From: Betaproteobacteria bacterium
Lineage (GTDB): Bacteria; Pseudomonadota; Gammaproteobacteria; Burkholderiales; SG8-41
Reading direction: 5' to 3'
Length of the DNA stretch: 64,000 nt
Assembly: GCA_021732605.1 (NCBI GenBank)
Contig: JAKFUS010000022.1
Span: 1-64,000 of the forward strand
Below the pieces are notes generated by a model. The model was not told the DNA's origin. It did no database searches and saw only the letters and a list, made by a program, of their open reading frames with translations. Below, piece by piece: positions 23,284 to 33,400 of this stretch; position 1 is the first letter of the stretch; each line of letters starts with the position of its first letter. The position numbers and the translations under genes were made by a program.

Positions 23284-24246
23284 CTAGTTGTTAACTTTGA
23301 TCCCAGCCGCCTTGAACACCGGCGGCCATTTCTGCATTTCTTTTTTGACGTGTTCGGTGAATTGCTCCGGCGTATAACTCACCGGATCAAAACCCTGCGC
23401 TTCCAGTTGTTTCACGACATCCGGCAGCTTCAGGATGCGGTCGAATTCGGCATACAGCCGGTCGACGATGGGGCGCGGCGTTTTGCCCGGCGCGAGGATG
23501 CCGTAGAAGCCGTCCACTTCGTAGCCCGGCAGCGCGGCTTCGGCCATGGTCGGCACTTCCGGCAGCGCCTTGACGCGTTTTGCCGAGCCCACGGCAAGCG
23601 GCCGCAGGCGGCCGGCCTTGATGAAGGGGATCGCGGCGCCGGGTGCGGTCATCAGCATATGCACCTGGCCGCTGACCACGGCCATGGTGGCGTCACCCGC
23701 GCCTTTGTACGGGATATGCGCCATGTCGATCTTGCTCATGTACTTCATCAGTTCGATTGACAGATGGCCGCCGGTGCCGGCGCCTGAAGAGGCGTAGTTG
23801 AGCTGGCCGGGACGCGACTTGGCGAATGCGATCAGCTCCTTGACCGATTTCACCGGCACTGAAGGATGCACCACCAGCACATTGGGTGAGAAGGCGAGCA
23901 GGTTGATGCGCGCGAAATCATCAATGGTGTCGTAGGGCAGCTTGGCGTAGAGACTGGGGTTCAACCCGTAGCCGGTGGCGACAATCAGGATGGTGTGGCC
24001 GTCGGGCGGCGCCTTGGCCACGATCTCGGAACCGAGGATACCGGCCGCACCCGGGCGCAAATCCACCAATACCTGCTGGCCCCAGTTCTCGGTGATCCTG
24101 GCACCGAACAGCCGCGCCAGGTAATCATTGCCACCACCGGCAGAGGAGGGCACGACGAAGCGGATGGGTTTGCTTGGGTACGTTTGTGCGTGTGCTGCTG
24201 TTGTAGCCAACAGCAGTGCGCAGAAGAAAGGGATGATTTTTTGCAT
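23284..24246 (-). CDS. Bug/TctC-family periplasmic solute receptor (copy 5)
   Basis: 320 aa; signal peptide MQKIIPFFCALLLATTAAHA, mature start QTYPSKPIRFVVPSSAGGGN with AGG in place of PGG; C-terminus FKAAGIKVNN. AAGGAAAA upstream of the ATG. Third position is occupied by the UGSC gene 36 bp downstream; the preceding receptor gene ends 9 bp upstream, so this is the middle of the operon. Confidence 0.92.
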   Translation of the reverse strand: MQKIIPFFCALLLATTAAHAQTYPSKPIRFVVPSSAGGGNDYLARLFGARITENWGQQVLVDLRPGAAGILGSEIVAKAPPDGHTILIVATGYGLNPSLYAKLPYDTIDDFARINLLAFSPNVLVVHPSVPVKSVKELIAFAKSRPGQLNYASSGAGTGGHLSIELMKYMSKIDMAHIPYKGAGDATMAVVSGQVHMLMTAPGAAIPFIKAGRLRPLAVGSAKRVKALPEVPTMAEAALPGYEVDGFYGILAPGKTPRPIVDRLYAEFDRILKLPDVVKQLEAQGFDPVSYTPEQFTEHVKKEMQKWPPVFKAAGIKVNN

Positions 24247-24255
24247 GGCTTTTCC

Positions 24256-25224
24256 TTATTCCAGTTTCAGACCGGTCTTTTTGACCAGCCCCCGCCATTT
24301 GTCGTATTCGTTTTTCGCCTGCTGCGTAAATTCTTTCGGCGTGTTGCCGACCACTTCGGTGCCGCCGGCTTCCATGCTGGCCGCAACCTTGGGTTCGTTG
24401 ACGGCTTTGGATGCTTCTTTATACAGCTGCTCGATGATGGCGGGCGGAAGTTTTGCCGGCCCGAACAGGCCGAACCAGGCACTGACTTCATAACCGGGCA
24501 CCGTTTCGCCGATGGTCGGCAGATCGGGCAGTGCCTTGAGGCGTTTTTCGGTGGTCACGGCAATGCCGCGCATGCGCCCGGCTTTCATCAGCGGCTGTGC
24601 GGAGATCGGGCTGCCGAGCATCCAGTTCACCTGGCCGGAGATCACCGCGGGATATCCATCGGCGACGCCCTTGTACGGCACATGGGTCATTTTGGTGTTG
24701 GTCATGGCCGTGAGCAGTTCCCCGCCCATGTGCAGGATGCCGCCCGTGCCTGAAGAGGCATAAGTCACCAGTTCCGGTTTGGCCTTGGCCAAGTTGATCA
24801 GGTCGGTGACGGATTTAACCGGCAGCGATGGCGTGACCACGATGATGTACGGATTGGTGGTGAGCTTGGTGATCGGCTGGAAATCGCGGATCGGGTCGTA
24901 ACGCACTTCACGGATGGCTGCATTGGTGAGGTAGCTGCTGCTGCTCACCATCAGTGTGTAGCCATCGGGTATCGCGCGGGCGACGATTTCAGCGCCGATG
25001 CTGCCGCCGGCACCGGTGCGGTTGTCGATGATGAAGGGCTGGCCCCATACCGCGTTGAAGTGCTGGCCGATCAGCCGTGCCAGGCTGTCGACGCCGCCGC
25101 CCGCCGAGACCGGCACAACGATGCGCACCGGGCGTTCCGGGTAACCCGCGGCGAGCGCGGCCAGTGGTGCGATGAGCAGGGCGGCCATCAGTGCGGGCTG
25201 CAGCGTGCGGAATGCGATGTTCAT
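24256..25224 (-). CDS. Bug/TctC-family periplasmic solute receptor (copy 6)
   Basis: 322 aa; signal peptide MNIAFRTLQPALMAALLIAP, cleavage near ALAAG; mature start YPERPVRIVVPVSAGGGVDS; C-terminus LVKKTGLKLE. I chose ATG 25224 because GGAGGAG lies 6 bp upstream; a TTG at 25230 would overlap that site's optimal spacing. First gene of the receptor-receptor-UGSC-partner operon. It differs widely from copy 5, so the pair probably binds different ligands or was assembled by transfer, not by recent duplication. Confidence 0.92.
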   Translation of the reverse strand: MNIAFRTLQPALMAALLIAPLAALAAGYPERPVRIVVPVSAGGGVDSLARLIGQHFNAVWGQPFIIDNRTGAGGSIGAEIVARAIPDGYTLMVSSSSYLTNAAIREVRYDPIRDFQPITKLTTNPYIIVVTPSLPVKSVTDLINLAKAKPELVTYASSGTGGILHMGGELLTAMTNTKMTHVPYKGVADGYPAVISGQVNWMLGSPISAQPLMKAGRMRGIAVTTEKRLKALPDLPTIGETVPGYEVSAWFGLFGPAKLPPAIIEQLYKEASKAVNEPKVAASMEAGGTEVVGNTPKEFTQQAKNEYDKWRGLVKKTGLKLE

Positions 25225-25379
25225 GAACAACTCCTCCGTGTTGTGGCACAGAAAATACCCTGATCGGGGCGGTGATGGCTATTAATTACTTAAGTCCGCG
25301 ATTTGGTCCGCCAAACCTCCATGAACAGTGGTTTGTGATTTACTGTTCTGCAGTACAGGCATGGGCATTGGAGCTGGAC

Positions 25380-26540
25380 ATGAGAATCGCAAACATCGAA
25401 CCGCTGATCCTGAACGTTTCCGAAAAGACCAACTGGTTTTTCCTTCGTGTCACCGCGGAGAATGGACTGTCCGGCGTCGGCGAAGCCTCGTTGAACGGCT
25501 GGGAGACGGCGCAGATAGCCGTTGCTGAAGACCTCCGCGAGGAATGGGTGGGCAAGACGGTGGATGAGCTGCTGCCCTTGCTGCGCGTGTTTCCCCATTC
25601 GCCCGGCGGCTTGATCGCCAGTTCGATCATCAGCGCCATGGAGCAGGCCGTCACTGATCTTCGCGCCAAATACGCCGGCGTGCCTGTGCATGTACTGCTG
25701 GGCAAGGCCCTGCGCCTCTCGGTTCCGGTGTATGCCAACATCAACCGCGGTGCGCGTGATCGTTCTCCAGAGGGTATAGCCCGAGCGGCACGCCATGCCG
25801 TCGATCAGGGCTATGGCGCGGTGAAGATTGCGCCCTTTGATGGAGTGTATTGGGGTGATGCCGATACCGCCGAAGTCGCTCGCCGCACGCGCGCCGGTGT
25901 TGAGCGCGTGCTGGCCATCCGCGAGGCGGTCGGTCCCGATGTGCAGATCATGGTCGATTGCCATTGGCGTTTTGATGAGGCCGGTGCGCGGCAGGTGATG
26001 CGTGATCTGCAGCCGGCGCGTCTGTACTGGCTGGAATGTCCTGTTTCCGAAAACCCCGATGCCTTTGCGTTGTTGCAGCGTATTCATCAGCAGACCCGTG
26101 CGCTGGGCATGAAACTCGCGGGTGCCGAACGCCAGATCGGGCTTGGCGGATTAGCGCCGTTCGTCGATGACGGCCTGCTAGATGTGGTGATGCCCGATAT
26201 CAAATACGCCGGTGGTTATGCCGAGATGCTGCGTATCGCCGAGCGCTGCGCCCAGCGCGGCGTGGGATTCGCGCCGCATAATCCCACCGGCCCGGTGTGT
26301 AATCTCGCCAGCATGCAGTTGTGCGCGGTGGCGCCGGGGTTTCTGATCCTGGAGCACCAGCTGGCGGAAAGTCCGCTGTTTTATGAGGTAGCGGGGGGCT
26401 ACAAGCCCAGACTCGTCAACGGCTGCTTTGAGTTGCCGGAAGCGCCGGGCCTTGGTCTCACGCTGAATGATGCTGTGCTAAAACTGCATCCTTATCGGCG
26501 CTTGCCGGCGAATGCCAATCTGGATGAACGGCTGGGGTGA
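25380..26540 (+). CDS. Mandelate racemase / muconate lactonizing (enolase superfamily) enzyme
   Basis: 386 aa. Enolase-superfamily layout: capping domain to about residue 115, then a beta-barrel with metal ligands Asp193 (VDCHWRFD), Glu219 (LECPVSE) and Glu250 (AGAERQ), general base Lys149 (VKIAPFDG), Asp273 (MPDIKYAGG) and His300 (APHNPTG). It abstracts the proton alpha to a carboxylate of a hydroxy- or sugar acid for dehydration or racemisation. ATG 25380 is preceded by GGAG. The following Bug receptor starts 50 bp later, fitting uptake of an acid substrate. Divergent from the UGSC operon. Confidence 0.9.
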   Translation: MRIANIEPLILNVSEKTNWFFLRVTAENGLSGVGEASLNGWETAQIAVAEDLREEWVGKTVDELLPLLRVFPHSPGGLIASSIISAMEQAVTDLRAKYAGVPVHVLLGKALRLSVPVYANINRGARDRSPEGIARAARHAVDQGYGAVKIAPFDGVYWGDADTAEVARRTRAGVERVLAIREAVGPDVQIMVDCHWRFDEAGARQVMRDLQPARLYWLECPVSENPDAFALLQRIHQQTRALGMKLAGAERQIGLGGLAPFVDDGLLDVVMPDIKYAGGYAEMLRIAERCAQRGVGFAPHNPTGPVCNLASMQLCAVAPGFLILEHQLAESPLFYEVAGGYKPRLVNGCFELPEAPGLGLTLNDAVLKLHPYRRLPANANLDERLG

Positions 26541-26590
26541 CGGTGGCAGCGAGGCGAGGTATGTTCGCATTGATCAAAAGGGGGAATGTT

Positions 26591-27565
26591 GTGAACAAGC
26601 AATTAATTGTAAAAGCGGCTGCCGGTGCAGTCCTGGTCTTTGCATCCATCGCCGCCCATGCGCAGGCCTATCCGGCCAAGCCGATCCGCATGATCGTGCC
26701 GTCGGCGCCGGGCAGCGGGCCCGAACTGATTGCGCGCCTGGTTGCACAGAAACTAACCGAGGCGCTGGGCCGCCCGGTAGTGACCGATCCGCGCCCGGGT
26801 GCGGGAGGCAGCCTCGGTGCCGAGATTGCCGCCAAGGCGCCGCCGGACGGCTACACACTGATCATGGGCAGTGCCGGTTCACATTCGGTGAACACTGCGC
26901 TGTATCCCAAGCTGCCGTATGACGCAGTGCGTGATTTTGCGCCGATCGTGCTGGTGTCTACGGCGCCGAACATCCTGATCGTGCATCCTTCGTTGCCGGT
27001 CAAATCGGCCAAGGATCTGATTGCCATTGCCAGGGCGCGTCCGGGTGATCTGACTTTCGGTTCCGGTGGCAACGGCAGCACGGCGCATCTGTCAGGCGAA
27101 TTGTTCCGCACCATGGCCAAGGTAAAAATGGTGCATGTGCCGTTCAAGGGCGCGCCGTCCGCGGTTCTGGGCGTGATGACCGGTGAAATTTCTCTGGCTA
27201 TTCTCAATCTGCCGCCGGCGCTGCCGCATGTCAGAAGCGGCAAGCTGAAGGGGCTGGGTGTGAGCACAGCCAAGCGTTCATCCGCAGTGCCGGAGTTGCC
27301 GACCATCGCCGAGTCAGGGCTGCCCGGTTACGACGCAGGGACCTGGTACGGCCTGCTCGCACCCGCGGGCACACCTGGCGAGATCATCGCTCGTCTCAAT
27401 GCCGAGACCGTAAAAATCCTGCGCACCGACGACATGAAAAAACGCATGCTCGCCGAGGGCGGCGAGATCGTCGGCGGCACTCCCGAGGATTTTGCGGCGG
27501 TGATCAAGCGCGATATCGAGAAATGGACCAAGGTGGTGGCTGCTTCGGGAGCGCGGGCCGATTAA
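26591..27565 (+). CDS. Bug/TctC-family periplasmic solute receptor (copy 7)
   Basis: 324 aa from GTG 26591 (GGGGG 7 bp upstream). Signal peptide begins VNKQLIVKAAAGAVLVFASI, cleavage near AHAQ; mature start AYPAKPIRMIVPSAPGSGPE. C-terminus VVAASGARAD. Follows the enolase-superfamily gene on the same strand, so its ligand is probably that enzyme's carboxylic acid substrate. Confidence 0.92.
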   Translation: MNKQLIVKAAAGAVLVFASIAAHAQAYPAKPIRMIVPSAPGSGPELIARLVAQKLTEALGRPVVTDPRPGAGGSLGAEIAAKAPPDGYTLIMGSAGSHSVNTALYPKLPYDAVRDFAPIVLVSTAPNILIVHPSLPVKSAKDLIAIARARPGDLTFGSGGNGSTAHLSGELFRTMAKVKMVHVPFKGAPSAVLGVMTGEISLAILNLPPALPHVRSGKLKGLGVSTAKRSSAVPELPTIAESGLPGYDAGTWYGLLAPAGTPGEIIARLNAETVKILRTDDMKKRMLAEGGEIVGGTPEDFAAVIKRDIEKWTKVVAASGARAD

Positions 27566-27711
27566 GCCTGCGCGGCTGTGGCGCCGCAGACACGAATAAA
27601 ACGCAGTGCTGTGGCATTCTGATGCCCTGTATTAAAGTGAGGCTGCTGACCCAGCCGATTTTTCCGGAGCCACCATTGCGCTCCGCTTGACTACCCAAAG
27701 GAGAGTTTTTG

Positions 27712-28443
27712 ATGAACAACTTCAGCAAATCCAATCGCCGTGACTTCCTTCGCGCTGCCGCAGCCACACTGGCTCTGGCCAGCCTGCCCGCAGGCGCGCA
27801 ATCCGTCACCACCGGCGCAAAGCTCACAATCGGCATCATCGGTTCGGGCAATGTCGGCAGCGCGCTCGGCACGACTTGGGCGAAGTCCGGTCATACGGTG
27901 ATGTTCTCTTCGCTTGATCTCGAAAAAGACAAGGCGCTCGCCGCTCGGGTGGGCAATAACGCTCGCGCAGGCACGTCGCGCGACGCGGCGGCCTTTGGCG
28001 ATGTGCTGCTGATCGCCGTGCCGTACCACGCGCTGCCTGCGGTGGGCAAGGATCTCGGTGCGCTGCTCAAAGGCAAGGTGGTTATCGATGCCTGTAACCC
28101 GTTCGCCGAGCGTGATGGCGAAGTGGGTGTGCGCGCGCGCGAAAAAGGCGCGGGGTTGGCGTCGGCCGAGTACCTGCCCGGTGCGCGCATTGTGCGTGCA
28201 TTCAACGCGATCGGTGCGGCGCGCATGGGTGCTGCGTGGCAGGAGCCGGGCAAGGTGGGCATGCCGATCGCGGGTGATGATGCGCAGGCGATTGCGACAG
28301 CCTCAGCGCTGATCCGCGATATCGGTTACGAGCCGGTGCTGATCGGCGGGCTGGCGATGGGCCGCCACCTGCAGCCGCGCGAGCCTCTGGCGGGTGAGCG
28401 TTCGGCGGAGGAGATTCGCAAGATCGCTGCGACGCTGAAGTAA
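27712..28443 (+). CDS. TAT-exported NADP-binding protein, F420-reductase-like family
   Basis: 243 aa. Twin-arginine signal NRRDFLRAAAATLALASLPA with cleavage near GAQS, then a Rossmann domain opening TIGIIGSGNVGSALGTTWAK, and VLLIAVPYHALPAVGKDL and VVIDACNPFAERDG, typical of NADPH:F420 oxidoreductase-like proteins. Such proteins in non-F420 organisms are NAD(P)-binding oxidoreductases of unknown substrate; export through the TAT path implies folding with cofactor in the cytoplasm. AAAGGAGAG precedes ATG 27712. Confidence 0.85.
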   Translation: MNNFSKSNRRDFLRAAAATLALASLPAGAQSVTTGAKLTIGIIGSGNVGSALGTTWAKSGHTVMFSSLDLEKDKALAARVGNNARAGTSRDAAAFGDVLLIAVPYHALPAVGKDLGALLKGKVVIDACNPFAERDGEVGVRAREKGAGLASAEYLPGARIVRAFNAIGAARMGAAWQEPGKVGMPIAGDDAQAIATASALIRDIGYEPVLIGGLAMGRHLQPREPLAGERSAEEIRKIAATLK

Positions 28444-28776
28444 AGGCAGGAACCCACTCTTGCGGGTGGGTGAACTGCGCGCATGATGGAAGTTACGTTG
28501 GGAGTCTGATGCCTTACCCGAGCTGCAGCAAATAAGTAATTGATCCATCATCAATTGTTCTGCGCGAGCTGAGGGCCAAGCACGCCATCGATCCAACGCG
28601 GCGCGCTTTCTCGGGACAATTCAGAGCAGGAATCACTGCGCTATGTTCTATAGCGCACAGTGGGTACAACTTGCAAAGCAGAAACTAATGTTGACGATTC
28701 CGGTCGAAGTTGGGTGTGCATCGTATCCATGGTGCATATTCTGAAAGCAAGCTGTTACTTCTTTGCGAGGCGGATC
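28444..28776. other. Intergenic stretch without a supported gene
   Basis: Holds an inverted repeat ACCCAC/GTGGGT (28452-28471) just after the upstream gene, without a T-run, and the interrupted palindrome at 28637-28657. No convincing coding frame on either strand. Confidence 0.5.
28637..28657. promoter_or_regulatory. Interrupted palindrome, possible operator
   Basis: TGCGCTAT - GTTCT - ATAGCGCA, perfect 8-bp arms, flanked by CACTG/CAGTG that extend the symmetry imperfectly. 120 bp before the small frame at 28777. Confidence 0.35.
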
Positions 28777-28998
28777 ATGGCAACTGTCACAAGCACTACC
28801 GGGCAATCCGGCGACTTGTTCGGGAAGCTGCCATACGCCCGGAACGCTCCGCTGCTCAAGCGCAGGCTACCACCTGAATTGACTGCGGCCCGCGTACTCT
28901 GCCGTCAACTCCGGCGCCAGCAGACGCCCCGCGAGAAACAGCGCATCGCACATCTGATCTGCCTGAATCTGTTGTCGATGCTGCGGCACGGCTCGTAA
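28777..28998 (+). CDS. Small hypothetical protein
   Basis: 73 aa from ATG 28777; basic, with a helical C-terminus (REKQRIAHLICLNLLSMLRH). Only a weak GAGG-type ribosome-binding site. I do not recognise it; the codon positions look compatible with coding but the evidence is thin. The frame is open 39 codons further upstream without a better start. Confidence 0.35.
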   Translation: MATVTSTTGQSGDLFGKLPYARNAPLLKRRLPPELTAARVLCRQLRRQQTPREKQRIAHLICLNLLSMLRHGS

Positions 28999-29099
28999 CG
29001 CGGAAGATTGCACGACCCCGCAATGCGGCGCGGGGAGTGGGATGAGGGGCAGCGCTGCCCGGCGCGGTATCATGCTCACCCTTCCGCATCGGGTTGCAC

Positions 29100-30308
29100 A
29101 TGGATTTCGACGTCATTGTTCTGGGGGCCGGTGCTGCCGGCATGATGTGCGCTGCCATCGCCGGGCAGCGCGGTCGGCGCGTGCTGCTGATCGATCACGC
29201 AACCGAGCTCGCCGAAAAAATACGCATCTCCGGCGGTGGGCGCTGCAACTTCACTAATCGTGACGTCGGACCGCAGAATTTTCTGTCGCGAAATCCGCAT
29301 TTCTGCCGCTCGGCGCTGGCGCGGTATACGCCGCGGGATTTCATTGCGCTGATCGAGCGCCACAACATCCGTTATCACGAGCGCAACCTCGGTCAGTTGT
29401 TCTGTGATGACAGCGCACAACAGATCATCGCCATGTTGAAGGTGGAGTGTGATGCCGCGGGTGTGCAGTGGGCGATGCCGGTGACGGTGGAGCGGGTGGC
29501 GCGGCTTGCAGATGGTGAGCAGGGTTTTGAAGTGGCGACCACACAGGGCAGCCATCGCAGCCGCGCGCTGGTGGTGGCCACCGGCGGGCTGTCGATCCCG
29601 AAAATCGGCGCCACCCCCTTTGGTTATCGCCTCGCCGAGCAATTCGGCTTGAACATCGTGCCGCCCAAACCTGCGCTGGTGCCGCTGGCCTTGCCGCCGG
29701 AGTGGCTGGAACGCTTCGGCGCGCTGTCCGGGTCGTCGTTTGATGCAGTCATGTCCTGTGTCGAGGTGCCGCGCGGTGCGGACTGGCCGGCGTTTCGCGA
29801 GGCGGCGCTGGTCACCCATCGCGGCCTGTCGGGGCCGTCCATTCTGCAGGTGTCTTCGTATTGGCAGTCGGGCGGTGCGCGCGGGCCGGTGGCGATGGAT
29901 TTGCTGCCCGATGTCGATGCCGGCGCGTGGCTGAATGAGCATCGTCGTGATCAGCAGGGGCTGGGTGCCTTGCTGGCAGAACATCTGCCGCGGCGCTTCG
30001 CCGTGAGCTTTGCCGAGCTGCACGGCTGGACGCAACCGCTGGCGCAGTTGTCGAACGCGGTGCTGGGCACCATCGCAGAGACCTTGAAGGGCTGGCCGAT
30101 CCAGCCTTCGGGTACGCTCGGTTATGCCAAGGCCGAGGTCACGCTGGGCGGCGTGGATACCGATGCGCTGTCACAGCAGACGCTGGAGGCGCGCAGTGTG
30201 CCGGGGCTTTATTTCATTGGCGAGGTGGTGGATGTGACGGGCTGGCTCGGGGGATACAACTTCCAGTGGGCCTGGGCTTCGGGGGTTGCGGCGGGGAGTG
30301 ACTGCTAG
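29100..30308 (+). CDS. FAD/NAD(P)-dependent oxidoreductase, HI0933/BaiN-like family
   Basis: 402 aa flavoprotein. FAD loop VIVLGAGAAGMMCAAIAGQR, family mark ISGGGRCNFTN (about residues 43-53), LVVATGGLSIPKIGATPFGY, GPSILQVSSYW, and the C-terminal VPGLYFIGEVVDVTGWLGGY plus NFQWAWASG. Widespread aminoacetone oxidase/BaiN-type family; physiological substrate unsettled. ATG 29100 rather than the TTG 6 bp upstream. Stop codon abuts the heptamer array. Confidence 0.9.
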   Translation: MDFDVIVLGAGAAGMMCAAIAGQRGRRVLLIDHATELAEKIRISGGGRCNFTNRDVGPQNFLSRNPHFCRSALARYTPRDFIALIERHNIRYHERNLGQLFCDDSAQQIIAMLKVECDAAGVQWAMPVTVERVARLADGEQGFEVATTQGSHRSRALVVATGGLSIPKIGATPFGYRLAEQFGLNIVPPKPALVPLALPPEWLERFGALSGSSFDAVMSCVEVPRGADWPAFREAALVTHRGLSGPSILQVSSYWQSGGARGPVAMDLLPDVDAGAWLNEHRRDQQGLGALLAEHLPRRFAVSFAELHGWTQPLAQLSNAVLGTIAETLKGWPIQPSGTLGYAKAEVTLGGVDTDALSQQTLEARSVPGLYFIGEVVDVTGWLGGYNFQWAWASGVAAGSDC

Positions 30309-30385
30309 TTACTGGTTACTGGTTACTGGTGACTGGTGACTGGTGACTGGTGATTAGGTGATTAGGTGATTAGGTGAGGGGTGAT
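30308..30385 (+). repeat. Heptamer array between convergent genes
   Basis: Units TTACTGG, TGACTGG, TGATTAG, TGATGGG, about 11 copies with 7-bp period, beginning at the stop codon of the flavoprotein gene. ACTGGTT/ACTGGTG grades into ATTAGGTG. Confidence 0.85.
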
Positions 30386-30398
30386 GGGTGATGGGTGG

Positions 30399-30434
30399 TA
30401 TTTTATAAGTATTTGATTTTATTGATATTTTTAT
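30399..30434 (-). repeat. AT-rich dispersed motif (copy 7)
   Basis: Minus strand ATAAAAATATCAATAAAATC followed by AAATACTTATAAAATA; among the best copies. Lies between the heptamer array and the end of the PAS/GGDEF/EAL gene. Confidence 0.6.
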
Positions 30435-30452
30435 GGGCGGCTTCAGCGCTGG

Positions 30453-33400
30453 TCAATCCTTTTTGGATTTGAGTATCGGATGCGGCCCGCTGATGCTCAG
30501 GGTGTCGGTGTTTATTGCCATCGCGTCCCGTACTTCAGCGCGCAGCCGTTCTGCGGTCCAGTGCTTCGGCAGGAATAAATGGATGCCGGCCATGTTGGTG
30601 GCACGGGTCAGGGTTGGGGTGTCGTCGCCGCTTGATGCCAGTACACGCAGTGTGTTGGCGTAGAGCTTGCGCACCCGTGTCAGGAACTGGATGCCGCTCA
30701 TCCCCGTCATGTCATTGTCGCTGATCACGATATCCACGCGGTTGCCGGCGAGGACTTCAAAGCCGGTGTTGGCGTTTCTGGCGCTCAGGACACGGAAGCC
30801 GTCGGAATTAAAGGCCTGCGACAGCAACTGCAGTTCGTTTTCATTTTCGACGACCAGCAGCAAGGACACGGAACCCCCGGCGACCGGGTTCTGCGGTTGC
30901 GGCAGGCGTTTGTCTTCAGTAAGCATGCGCGCGCAGGCATCCGCCGGCAGGGGGTGTGCGAAATAAAATCCCTGCATTTCGTCACAGCCGTGAAAGCGCA
31001 GGAAATTGAGCTGACCTTCGCTCTCGACGCCCTCGGCCACGACACGGAGCTTCAGGCTGTGGGCGAGGTTGATGATAGTGACCGCGATCGCGGCGTCATC
31101 CGGGTCGCTGATGGCATCGCGGATGAATTCACGGTCGATCTTGAGTTCGTCCAGCGGGAAGCGTTTGAGATAGGCCAGGCTTGAATACCCGGTGCCGAAA
31201 TCGTCCACCGAGAGCTGCACGCCCAGATGCTTCAGTTGATGCAGGGTCTCGATGGATTCTTTCGCATCACTCATCAGCAGCGATTCGGTGAGTTCCAGTT
31301 TGAGCAGGGCGGGCTTGACGTTGTTGTTGCGCAACGCCTGTGCCACCACATCGACCAGATTCTTGATCTGGAACTGGCGCGCGGACAGGTTGACTGCAAC
31401 GGGGCGTACGGGGATGCCTGCTTGTTCCCACTGTTTGATCTGTGAGCACACGTTGTTCAGTATCCATTCGCCGACAGGCACGATGAGGCCGGTTTCTTCA
31501 AGGACAGTGATGAATTCGACCGGCGGAACCAGTACCCCGCCGTTCTGCCACCGCAGCAGGGCTTCGAATCCGGTGATGGCGCCACCCTCCAGCTCGGCCT
31601 TGGGCTGGTAGTGCAGCAGGAATTCCTTGCGGTCGAGCGCGCCGTGCAGTTGCGCCTCGAGCTGCTGGCGCTGAATCAGCCGCTCGTTCATTTGCGGCAG
31701 ATAGAACTGATAGCCGTTGCGGCCTTGTGCCTTTGCCCGATACATCGCGGTGTCGGCGTTTTTGAGCAACGTGTCGGGATCAAGGCCATCGCTCGGGTAG
31801 AGGGCAATGCCAACGCTGGCAGAAATGTGGGCCTGTTGGCCGCTGAGGTTGAACGGCGCTGCCAGCGTTTCCACGATCTTTTGCGCGACCATGCCGGCAT
31901 CTTCGGTTTTTGCCAGGTTCGACAGCATCACGGCGAATTCGTCCCCGCTCAGCCGGCCGACGGTGTCGCTGCTGCGTACGCACGCCAGCATGCGCGCCGC
32001 GACCTCGCACAGCAGTTGGTCGCCGGCGGCATGACCGTAGGTGTCGTTTACGGCCTTGAAGCGGTCGAGGTCGACAAACAGGATGCCTGCCGACCAGCCG
32101 TTGCGCTGTGCCTGCGCCAGCATCTGGCTCAGGCGGTCGGTGAACAGATAACGATTCGGCAGGTTGGTGACGGTATCGAATCGTGCGAGAAAACTCAGCT
32201 TGTCCTCGGCCTGCTTGCGCTGGATGAATTGGCCGATCTGGCTGCTGATCGAGACCGTCGTCTGCACCAGCGATTCATCGGGCTTGCGGATGCCGGGTCC
32301 GAAGAATTCCATGATGCCGACCACATCGCCGCCGATCTGGATCGGGAAGGCGTAGGCGCTTCCCCATCCGAATTTGACGGCGCTGGTCCTGCGGCGGAAA
32401 GACGGAACGTCATGCAGGTTGGGCAGCCAGGTCGCGGTCTTGTCGATCCAGGCGCGGCGCAGCAGTCGTCCGCTGCCGGTGTTGCTGGCGATGAGCCAGG
32501 ACTCCCGGTCTTCGGGGTCGAACTCCGGCTCGAATTCGCACCAGTATTCGACGCGGGAGAGCCGTTGCGTTTTTTCTTCCAGCACCCACCTTGCGCCATA
32601 AGCCCAGCCCATGGCTTCGCACATGGTGCGGATGAGCTTGGGCATGGCTTCGGCTACTGTTACCGACTCCGCGAGCACCTGAGTCACCGCATGCGACATG
32701 CTGCGTCGGGTGGCTGCGTCCTTCTCGTCGGTGATCTCGCGGCTGATGCCCACGGTGCCGATGATTTCTCCGTCGGCGGTTCGTAACGGCACTTTCAGTG
32801 TCGAGCCCCAGCGGATTTTGTCCGGCTCACTTCCATTTATATCGTGCTCAATCATCAGTTTGTGTTCGGCGTTTCGCAACGACATCCCGGTCTGAATGAT
32901 TTCACGATCCTGATTGGCCAGCGTTTCGGCCAGCTTTGGCGAGAAAAAGTCTTTGACGGTTTTCCCCGAAACATCGGTGTTCTGTGTGCCACGGGCATTG
33001 AGCCAGCTCTTGTTGGCAATCAGGTAAGTCCCGGTTTTGTCTTTGGCGTAAATGTGATCGGGAAGGGTGTCGATAATGGTGCGCATCAAGGCGCGTTCGC
33101 GGACGATCACTTCCTCTGTTTGTTTGCGTTCGGTGATGTCCTCGATGATCCTCAGGTGGTAGAGCGGGTTGCCCGAAGCGTCGCGCACCATGGATACCGA
33201 ACGGTTACCCCAGAACACGGAGCCATCCTTGCGCACGAACTTGCGTTCTGACGAAAACGTGGGCGAATTTTCTGGCCGCGCCAAGGTCTGGTACTTGGAG
33301 CGATCCTTGAACTGGTAGTCCGGATGGACTATTTGCGTGCTGGTCATGCTCAGCAACTCGTTTTCGCTGTAGCCGAGCATTTCGCAGAGTTTTGGATTCG

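Noticed and set aside
31611-32786. 391-codon plus-strand frame inside the PAS/GGDEF/EAL gene
   Set aside because: Runs antisense to the GGDEF region, which has intact catalytic motifs; long antisense frames are common in GC-rich coding DNA.
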